From assembly GCA_023230795.1 (NCBI GenBank), contig JALNWR010000101.1, positions 1 to 9,317 on the forward strand: a stretch of DNA of 9,317 nucleotides. The letters run 5' to 3'. The notes under the pieces are model-generated. The model did not search any database. It saw only the letters and a program-made list of their open reading frames with translations, and was not told the DNA's origin. Both the position numbers and the translations under genes were made by a program. Below, piece by piece: positions 6,401 to 9,317 of this stretch. Numbering within the stretch: the first letter of the stretch is position 1; each line of letters starts with the position of its first letter. The DNA is from Candidatus Cloacimonadota bacterium (GTDB taxonomy: Bacteria; Cloacimonadota; Cloacimonadia; Cloacimonadales; Cloacimonadaceae).

Positions 6401-9316
6401 TTCTGTGCCGATGTTTTCTACGCGATATACCAAAACCTGTTCTTCGAACACTGGAACGTCACCAAAATCTACCAATGAATCAGCTATGCTGACCTCCGGT
6501 TTCATCACTTCGATCGCTCCGATATCAATGCCAGATCCGCAATACCTGGGATTTCCTAACAGATCCGTAGCTATGTATGATTCCAGACCCTGAACACCAT
6601 TGTTTCCTGCATTTACCAAAAAAGACAATTCTTGGGGTGAGTATAGGTTACTCTCTGTATCAAGATGCAACATTGCATTGCCAGTATAAACCGTATCAAG
6701 GACAGTATAGTTATTTATATTCGGGCTTTGCGTGTAATCGGGGATGAAGCTCTTGCTTACCATAAATGAAAAGAGTGGATTCGTCTGATTAGATTTGATG
6801 AAATGAGGAGCGCTGCTACTGTTCCAAAATAAGCCATTCGTGATAAATACATCGTTGTTTAACGTGCTGAATATTTCTTGTGGCTGGTTTATGAAAGAGC
6901 AGTTGCATATGTCTAATGCCCCTTCATAGTCCTGAGAGTAGATTGCTAAACCTATATTCTCATTTGATGTATTTGTGTCAAATGTGTTGCTGCTAAAGTA
7001 GCAGTTGAAGAACTCGATTTTCCTGTTCTCGTCCCCAACCATGCGCTTAACATGGACTGTTCCTGTAATGCTACTTTTACTCACATTGCCAGCGAATATT
7101 GTGTTGGAAACATGAGCATCAGTGTTTTCGAGAAACAATGCAGCTCCGTTCTTTTGTGAATTTGAGTAAATACTGTTGCCTGAAAACAGGCTATTGGAGA
7201 GATATAAGCTTCCATCTCGTGAACTTATGGCCCCATGATCCTGATTGTTAACAAACCGGCAAGAATCAATATGTGCCTCAGAGTAGCTTTCCAGGAAGAG
7301 TGCTCTCTTGTTTGTCCTACTGATATTGCAGTTGTTCAGTGATATACTGGGTAGTGGTTTATTGTCTTTCTGTGTTACCTCAATTCCTCGCCAAGTACTA
7401 AGTGAATCAGAACTGGTAAAGGTTATGGGTTCTGCCTCCGTTCCGTTGGCAATTAGAGATCCATGAATCTTTATCCGTTTTCCGTTACTAATCGATATTG
7501 TAACGCCCGGCTCAACAAGCATCAAACGTCCTGGATTGATTACCAGGTCTTCCACTAGCAGAGTATCGGCTGTTATGTGATGTATTGAAACGAAACTTGT
7601 ATTATCATCGGAGCCCACTGTATACTTATCACCAAAATGAAACCTCTGTTGAGCTGGATTCTCATCTCTTTTGTAATTGTACGGCCATGTTATCATATCG
7701 GGCCAGAAATATGGTTTTGCTTGCGTGCCTGAATCAAAATTATAAAAAGATGTGGCACCATCAAAATCAGAGTCCCTATCTGTTGTCACTTTCTTAACAC
7801 CACCCCACCAAGTGGCATAATCCTTGAGAGTATTTGCTTGAAACTGTGATGTTTGGCTGTGCAATCTCACAGGATAGTCCTGGATCTGGCTTCTCCACCA
7901 ATGGCGCTCTCTGGCATAATTGTTAACGAAAAGCTGGCGGGGTTGGTTTTTAAAGTAATCGCCCTTATCGAATTTAAGTGCAGTACAATCAACACATGTT
8001 TTACTGACAAGATAATGAACAGGGAATAGGCTTAGTACATATGGGAAATCCCATAGAGACCAACCAACAAACCATGCTTGAGCCCAAGTTAAGAAACTAT
8101 CGGTATATCCATCTCTCCCGTGAACATGAATTTGTCCTTTCACACGATTCCTTAAAAATGTGTTGTGCGACCCATTGTATTCATGAGTTCCATCAACCTC
8201 CAAATTTCTTAGGCAATTTCCCTCAATCAGGTTATTCATCGGTCTTTTGCTGGGATCATCTGTATAAAGAGTGTCAGGATTTTCGTGGAACCAATGATTT
8301 TCAGCCTCTCCGTGAATTGCAATATCGCCTCGCGGAGTGGTATTTACATCTGTTGGGAGTGCCCATTGAGTCCACCCAGGAAAGTCTTCATTAAACTCTG
8401 AGGAATATTGATTTAGGAAATAATTGTACGATATCACATTGTACTTGCTACCATCCACAACAGTTACACCGTGCCTTAGGTGATCGAATATTGAGTTGCT
8501 AATTAAATTATTGCTACTATCCCACAGGCCTACTCCATACCCAAATCCACCTCCGCGGTAGTGATTTGCTAAATGAAAATACACTCCGGAAACTGTCACA
8601 TGATGTGCTGATTGCATTGTAACATGATTGCGGAAGGGTTTTTCGCTGGCGACTCCCTTCACCCAGCAGTTGTTTGCAAATCGGATAGCTATATTGTTAC
8701 CCGCATATTCTTTTGGATCACCAACTCTAACCTTAACGTAACTCCATATCTCGCCTTCCGAAAGAAACTCCCTGATTCTGACTATCTTTAAGTCTTCGAT
8801 ACCGACATTGGAAAGTGGTGCATCATCACTTCCATTTATTCGAATTGCATCTTTTCGGCAATCATCTTGAGTCATTGTCCCGCTCGTTGGATCTGATTGG
8901 ATCAAGAATCTCAATTCCGTTAAATCAGACCCAGCTCCCTTAAGACTGATATTGGTGTGCATGATAATCTGATCGCTGAAGTTATAAATCCCGGGTGGAA
9001 TGATAATCTGAGTGTGGACAAGTACTGAATCAACGTTAGAATTGATCCACTTAATTAACTCATTGAAGGTTAACGAATTATCGAATCCTTCACCAGATTG
9101 TGCTTCAGGGATTGGGGTGTCGACCCCTTCGAATTCATAAGTTACATCGTCCGGTATATCAGATACATCTATGAAAAACACAGAATCGATAATGGCATTT
9201 GATCCAGCAGATTCCCATGCGGCTATTGGAGCAAATGTCATCTCACTGTCAAGAAACTCGTTATCAAGAGAAACCAGCCAGGGATCTCGAGTAGGATCTG
9301 CCATCAGCAAGCATGA
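140..9316 (-). CDS. Giant modular parallel beta-helix surface protein with T9SS type A sorting domain (5' end cut by window)
   Basis: The reading frame runs without a stop from the window edge to TAG at 140-142. Possible internal starts are TTG at 9310-9308 and ATG at 9304-9302, counting residue 1 from the TTG (3,056 residues). Neither has a Shine-Dalgarno-like sequence in the few bases visible, and the frame continues upstream as Ser-Cys. The residues Ser-Cys-Leu-Leu-Met-Ala before DPTRDPW resemble the end of a signal peptide, so the true start is probably outside the window. Domain order: lyase-like beta-helix, aromatic-rich insert, beta-helix module 1, two ASH-like Ig domains, beta-helix modules 2, 3 and 4, TPR-like helices, sorting domain. 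The family knowledge is that GGAI/FxxN repeats form Pmp-type beta-helices and that this C-terminal domain directs export through T9SS and cell-surface attachment. I infer a long extracellular rod; adhesion, polysaccharide binding or polysaccharide cleavage are possible roles. It appears to be the last gene of its transcript, since a hairpin lies 17 bases beyond the stop. The gene call is very secure; the function is not. Confidence 0.97.
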   Translation of the reverse strand, partial: SCLLMADPTRDPWLVSLDNEFLDSEMTFAPIAAWESAGSNAIIDSVFFIDVSDIPDDVTYEFEGVDTPIPEAQSGEGFDNSLTFNELIKWINSNVDSVLVHTQIIIPPGIYNFSDQIIMHTNISLKGAGSDLTELRFLIQSDPTSGTMTQDDCRKDAIRINGSDDAPLSNVGIEDLKIVRIREFLSEGEIWSYVKVRVGDPKEYAGNNIAIRFANNCWVKGVASEKPFRNHVTMQSAHHVTVSGVYFHLANHYRGGGFGYGVGLWDSSNNLISNSIFDHLRHGVTVVDGSKYNVISYNYFLNQYSSEFNEDFPGWTQWALPTDVNTTPRGDIAIHGEAENHWFHENPDTLYTDDPSKRPMNNLIEGNCLRNLEVDGTHEYNGSHNTFLRNRVKGQIHVHGRDGYTDSFLTWAQAWFVGWSLWDFPYVLSLFPVHYLVSKTCVDCTALKFDKGDYFKNQPRQLFVNNYARERHWWRSQIQDYPVRLHSQTSQFQANTLKDYATWWGGVKKVTTDRDSDFDGATSFYNFDSGTQAKPYFWPDMITWPYNYKRDENPAQQRFHFGDKYTVGSDDNTSFVSIHHITADTLLVEDLVINPGRLMLVEPGVTISISNGKRIKIHGSLIANGTEAEPITFTSSDSLSTWRGIEVTQKDNKPLPSISLNNCNISRTNKRALFLESYSEAHIDSCRFVNNQDHGAISSRDGSLYLSNSLFSGNSIYSNSQKNGAALFLENTDAHVSNTIFAGNVSKSSITGTVHVKRMVGDENRKIEFFNCYFSSNTFDTNTSNENIGLAIYSQDYEGALDICNCSFINQPQEIFSTLNNDVFITNGLFWNSSSAPHFIKSNQTNPLFSFMVSKSFIPDYTQSPNINNYTVLDTVYTGNAMLHLDTESNLYSPQELSFLVNAGNNGVQGLESYIATDLLGNPRYCGSGIDIGAIEVMKPEVSIADSLVDFGDVPVFEEQVLVYRVENIGTEDLILDNPNFPEGYSTDISFPYIIRTAYIGSTDLIEIDEDDDEEEPDTNPFVDIPIKFSPLYHAFDYETKLVTLATNDSLCSLIQINVTGIGTAAELSISADSLHMIDFPANNTPSFGREFLILKNTGNIGLVVDSLNVSHSENGFASFQYATATDTLENKQNSMGLRQSKETPIRAKSSVRSQSDQTHSRSSLQQQRSKIPKRDSIEMPKVFTWHGAGYNHQIQLAPGDSIFVYARYKPFLIGADSTHISIRCNDAYNPERAISLFGQGIPLVVTDTPTETQVSNIVLADTLWSCPQIEVKSSVQVSPQARLTIRPYKDAVSVQSDSTCGFNVSGELHARRSLNQLYGVSFAGVDSLASWKGFVFESNLTGESRLDSLTIINTNDYSRFEEGGGAIHSNDYHSILLNNVDIESSHSQHKGGAIYLNNGMVQLSECSITNGTALKGGAISAIGSGSNLSINGSTFSSNQAQQSGGFLFAEDANISVYATQIAENSAAEGGAISVIGSEAELSMYETTFSSNAAQEIGGAVYLDSANASLMESTFIGNESIYGGAIAIVGDQSNVAISQGVFNDNGDSPETANYSCNGGSIYHAGGQLTIHDGTSFNLNRGLSGGAIALAGATASLSVENVSFNQNTASSKGGAISSAAGSVVVQNSTFENCSASEFGGAIAMFDSDYILSRNQFVDCRADSLSGKGGSIYIQSDSAKSGKGQAKQPVTVKVLNANEIKLSRAHAGGAVYQQGEGDITSNAILKNTASLGAGMYLKSIVGRFENNTIADNIATDIGWALVCDSLAVTIVNTIIYSDSLTLGSPIHCINAQSIDLVNCAIEDTLNVVSGTFASVSTINCITEDPSFDTAGPVPYQLSKTSLCVNTGTRDSALEGVDVIGNPRINVNNGTPIIDIGAYEYMGPYWEFTRDIIPDYVEITYSPTHFINDLEVTSTGTLHIDPSVSFLASNNSMIKVLGSIDAQGTDTSRITFSTAPGNNSWYGFSFEGGLSAGSSRFLHCSFSNGKAYSDLTPIDHDAVNGGVMYINGYLALQIDYCSFSGNQASDSGGAIYVTNFSPHDTLFVANSSFTGNKVREGTGGAICAMDTNLHLQDNHFSLNTAGYPLDASVSSGMHGFSGGALSLIKSGTYDTEHTVVDNQFLANLAAGTGGSIYASAGMHRIFGNQFIDSIALGADKSGIIAVAHGGGAIGIVDRAEAEINQNMFDSNYAYAGGAILNNESMSNIADNTFTGNKAKYGGAIQLINLATESNLLRNVFTANGTADSTNCEVGGAIRMHNCAANTNISLSKFTDNSSTSKGGAVAIQNSGRQIVVNNQISNNFAAHGGGVYLEDAEVELSNNTIAHNEGIDSGGGVFLDHSRLESTNNLQWSNSSPNGFEVYMINGASMPVLTSFISQTPNALVCLTGSSASFDDCYGDAGESPLMINDMHNYNLKPDSPCVNSGYDNVYHTSTDLNNRSRIIGGRIDIGAYEYSGTTISIDPVDSLTIWDDACITVSSPITLSNGKVLIIEDNVSVFFEPNGSLYVENSTLETRNNISFVSENSGAAYHVKLKDASSLSFHDSSALGVKLQTEGTYLSIENSMFVNSLLAHKNQSLDVMNTEFSASTLDAVNTVVGNDDMMVSIVDSYFHDQPDSTAIRIYSFPNFKITDNLISNYYTGLSLFESGHGKFFSLQGNIIEGNQYGYGIQVYHSNVEMDSHGSVRNNYIGLGGLRNSSIYLAGNKEPTYQSFSNNYFDEMAFTHDSFPKDIRFNLIYDSLRPTDVLLRCTGCSESATHDVSFNYWNMVDPHNLLVPSSLFSYEPVWEMEAGMIPEVSADQDLFELARYNLRIGHNDLAVIHFKDLIENYPDTKYKEEAAKLLMAAGSSSSAAIYDLQRFYATEPNLHNDIGSAKLADYLVNYCNLKLEDYQSVIEWYEDIISNPPSVADSIYAVIDLAYTHLLMSEANTRNQYVGKYSQYIPESMQTFRRDLDGYINLLLQPTPTEFSTPPVPKSFVLRQNYPNPFNPTTTIAFEIPEDAPAQLAIYNIRGQLVKHMRYELLPQGYHRMVWDGRDTNGRSVGSGIYFYRMTYKGKSLTKKMCIVK
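455..955 (-). other. TPR-like alpha-helical block before the sorting domain
   Basis: Residues about 2786-2952. The segment DLFELARYNLRIGHNDLAV followed by HFKDLIENYPDTKYKEEAAKLL has the spacing and residues of a tetratricopeptide helix pair (small residue, Tyr, Pro-Asp turn after the second helix). Further helices follow at about 2839-2850, 2862-2890 (SVIEWYEDII) and 2901-2916 (YAVIDLAYTHLLM). From memory, very similar helical blocks (TPR-type helix, IEWYEDII, SIYAVIDLAY) sit directly before the sorting domain in large surface proteins of Candidatus Cloacimonadota; this needs a search to confirm. A role in protein-protein contact at the secretion or anchoring step is an inference. Confidence 0.65.
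971..1960 (-). other. Beta-helix module 4, without GGAI motifs
   Basis: Residues about 2451-2780. A cap-like start (ITLSNGKVLIIEDNVSVFFEP, shown here only as an outline of its strands ITLS, VLIIED and VSVFFEP, then GSLYVEN and NNISFVS) leads into rungs of general PbH1 type: LSIENSMF, LDVMNTEF, VSIVDSYFHD, FKITDNLIS, FSLQGNIIEGN and RNNYI. It ends in VSFNYWNMVDPHNLL...FSYEPVW, the NYW...PVW closing pattern common to secreted beta-helix proteins. The Trp-x-Gly strand of the other caps, the GGAI turns and the IDIGAYEY end are all missing. It therefore descends from a different helix type and is probably the base of the rod. A CxxC pair (C2740, C2743) lies just before its end. Confidence 0.65.
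1973..3643 (-). other. Beta-helix module 3 (cap, Pmp-type rungs, IDIGAYEY end)
   Basis: Residues about 1890-2446. The cap strands are LEVTSTGTLHIDPSVSFLA and GSIDAQGTDTSRITFST, closing in SWYGFSF (W1956); they parallel those of module 1 closely (GSLIANGTEAEPITFTS, TWRGIEV). The GGAI array follows. The C-terminal end reads NNTIAHNE (2313), YNLKPDSPCVNSG (2405-2417) and IDIGAYEY (2439-2446), nearly the same as the end of module 2. The module has more variable rung lengths than module 2, with long loops near 2076-2092 and 2140-2160. Confidence 0.78.
2327..3325 (-). repeat. GGAI/FxxN rung array of module 3
   Basis: Protein-level tandem repeat, residues 1996-2328. Glycine-pair turns start at 1996 (GGVM), 2023, 2054, 2093 (GGAL), 2124 (GGSI), 2161, 2187, 2212, 2245, 2273 (GGAV), 2299 (GGGV) and 2325 (GGGV). 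Six are exact GGAI. FxxN strands include FSGN 2014, FTGN 2044, FSLN 2071, FLAN 2115, FTGN 2204, FTAN 2231 and FTDN 2264. Steps range from 25 to 39 residues, so several rungs carry loop insertions, unlike the regular spacing of module 2. Confidence 0.83.
3683..5563 (-). other. Beta-helix module 2 (cap, Pmp-type rungs, IDIGAYEY end)
   Basis: Residues about 1250-1876. The cap (1254-1335) includes VQVSPQARLTIRP, GELHARRSLNQLYGVSFAG and SWKGFVF (W1330), aligning in plan with the caps of modules 1 and 3. The rung array that follows is the most regular of the protein and is listed separately. After it come VNTIIYSDS (1767-1775) and VNCAIED (1793-1799) strands and the closing motifs CVNTGTRDS (1839), DVIGNPRI (1853) and IDIGAYEY (1869-1876). 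The match to the Chlamydia Pmp repeat style (GGAI plus FxxN) is strong. The module is predicted to be a rigid rod segment on the cell surface. Confidence 0.78.
4118..5224 (-). repeat. GGAI/FxxN rung array of module 2
   Basis: Protein-level tandem repeat, residues 1363-1731. Glycine-pair turns start at 1363, 1390, 1415, 1443, 1468, 1496, 1521, 1556, 1582, 1610, 1636, 1665 and 1704, plus a weaker GAGM at 1728. Eight are exact GGAI; the others are GGAV, GGSI or GGFL. FxxN strands sit between them (FSSN, FSSN, FIGN, FNDN, FNLN, FNQN, then FENC and FVDC). Steps are mostly 25 to 29 residues, one beta-helix turn each, and alternate between about 28 and about 25. The underlying DNA copies have diverged and are only patchily similar, so the duplication is old. 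Confidence 0.85.
5591..6502 (-). other. Two tandem ASH / choice-of-anchor-D-like Ig domains
   Basis: Residues about 937-1062 and 1063-1240. Each starts with a strand of the form SIADSLVDFG or SISADSLHMIDF, continues with a VENIGTEDLIL or LKNTGNIGLVV strand, then IPIKFSP or IFVYARYKP, and ends in GIG or GQGI after an NDS or NDA strand. This is the pattern of the ASPM/SPD-2/Hydin Ig-like fold seen in many bacterial surface proteins, where it works as a spacer or protein-binding module. Both domains carry an insertion in the same place: an acidic one at about 1003-1016 and a basic, Ser/Gln/Arg-rich one at about 1128-1180. The pair separates module 1 from modules 2 and 3 and may act as a hinge. 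Confidence 0.72.
6506..7579 (-). other. Beta-helix module 1 (cap, rungs, IDIGAIEV end)
   Basis: Residues about 578-935. The N-terminal cap has the strands LVINPGRLMLVEPGVTISI and GSLIANGTEAEPITFTS, closing in TWRGIEV (W640), the usual start of secreted beta-helix modules. The rungs are less regular than in later modules: HGAIS at 692 and NGAAL at 721 replace GGAI, while FxxN persists (FVNN 686, FSGN 709, FAGN 739, FSSN 772). The module closes with LVNAGNN (898) and IDIGAIEV (928-935), a motif found at the ends of Pmp-like helices (choice-of-anchor-Q type). Cysteines occur two residues before the rung Phe or Ile at 661, 684, 770 and 804. Confidence 0.7.
7586..8104 (-). other. Aromatic-rich region between the head and beta-helix module 1
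   Basis: Residues about 403-575, not recognised as a known domain. It opens with a strongly hydrophobic, tryptophan-rich stretch (403-434, with W409, W413, W417 and W420), continues through a CxxC pair (C439, C442) and a second aromatic cluster (HWW at 470-472, WW at 501-502). It also holds an Asp-rich loop DRDSDFDG (511-518) and ends in another Trp/Tyr/Phe run (533-545). The region may be an elaboration of the N-terminal domain, such as a lid or a carbohydrate-binding surface, since exposed aromatic residues commonly stack on sugars. That role is an inference only. Confidence 0.45.
8111..9073 (-). other. N-terminal pectate-lyase-like parallel beta-helix domain
   Basis: Residues about 80-400. 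The entry strand reads IIIPPGIYNF followed by ISLKGAGSDLTELRF, the usual opening of pectate-lyase-superfamily beta-helices (a GxY strand, then a KGAG-type turn giving a loop-and-strand cap). Further rungs follow at 154-180 (DAIRING, IEDLKIVRI), 205-220, 229-247, 258-276 and 290-301 (NVISYNYFLNQY). The segment RGDIAIHGEAENHWFHE (327-343) and the rung NNLIEGN (359-365) match a recurring pattern in secreted beta-helix proteins. Histidines are concentrated here (positions 229, 236, 237, 246, 250, 277, 280, 333, 339, 342) and could line a groove. The fold is well supported; whether it is a polysaccharide lyase, a hydrolase or only a binding domain cannot be decided from the sequence. The rungs differ from the GGAI type of the later modules, so this is probably a separate functional head. 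Confidence 0.7.
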
Positions 9317-9317
9317 T

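Noticed and set aside
8322..8332. RGD tripeptide (327-329) as an integrin-binding motif
   Set aside because: It is inside a predicted beta-helix rung, a three-residue match is expected by chance in a protein this long, and the likely host is not known to meet animal cells.
8041..8394. Plus-strand open frame of 117 codons
   Set aside because: It lies wholly opposite the N-terminal domain of the main gene, has no recognisable domain and no convincing start signal.
140..9316. Phage tail spike or tail fibre
   Set aside because: Beta-helix and lyase-like domains would fit, but the T9SS sorting domain, TPR-like block, ASH-like domains and Pmp-type rungs all point to a cellular surface protein, and no phage genes are present.

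Overview
The window is filled by one very large gene on the minus strand (stop codon at 140-142, reading frame open to the right edge of the window). It encodes a modular secreted or surface protein of at least about 3,050 residues. It is built almost entirely from right-handed parallel beta-helix repeats and ends in a type IX secretion (T9SS / Por) type A sorting domain. No other gene, RNA gene, mobile element or CRISPR array can be supported. The 139 bases after the stop codon hold a clear hairpin, a probable terminator, and nothing else convincing.

Organism: the C-terminal sorting domain (NYPNPFNP motif, then a FlgD-Ig-like fold ending SLTKKMCIVK) is typical of the Fibrobacteres-Chlorobi-Bacteroidetes superphylum and its relatives. 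The IYNIRGQLV wording, the TPR-like helical block just before the sorting domain and the moderate GC content recall Candidatus Cloacimonadota. That assignment is from memory of similar proteins, not from a search.

Layout in protein order (right to left in the window): (1) cut-off N-terminus, possibly the tail of a signal peptide; (2) a pectate-lyase-like beta-helix, about residues 80-400, the best candidate for an active or ligand-binding head; (3) an aromatic-rich region, about 403-575; (4) beta-helix module 1, 578-935; (5) two tandem ASH / choice-of-anchor-D-like Ig domains, 937-1240, one with an acidic insertion and the other with a basic Ser/Gln/Arg-rich insertion at the equivalent place; (6) beta-helix module 2, 1250-1876, with a very regular GGAI/FxxN array; (7) beta-helix module 3, 1890-2446, also rich in GGAI/FxxN; (8) beta-helix module 4 without GGAI, 2451-2780; (9) a TPR-like alpha-helical block, 2786-2952; (10) a Pro/Thr linker and the T9SS sorting domain, 2966-3056.

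Modules 1 to 3 share one plan: an N-terminal cap ending in a Trp-x-Gly strand, a stack of rungs, and a closing VNxG...IDIGAYEY-like motif. The protein therefore looks like a rod made by duplication of a whole cap-to-end unit, carrying a lyase-like head and anchored by the C-terminal signal. The GGAI and FxxN motifs are the signature of chlamydial polymorphic membrane protein (Pmp) repeats, but there is no autotransporter barrel; export is instead predicted through T9SS. Function is unknown: adhesin, surface-layer or polysaccharide-binding rod, or a large polysaccharide lyase are all possible.
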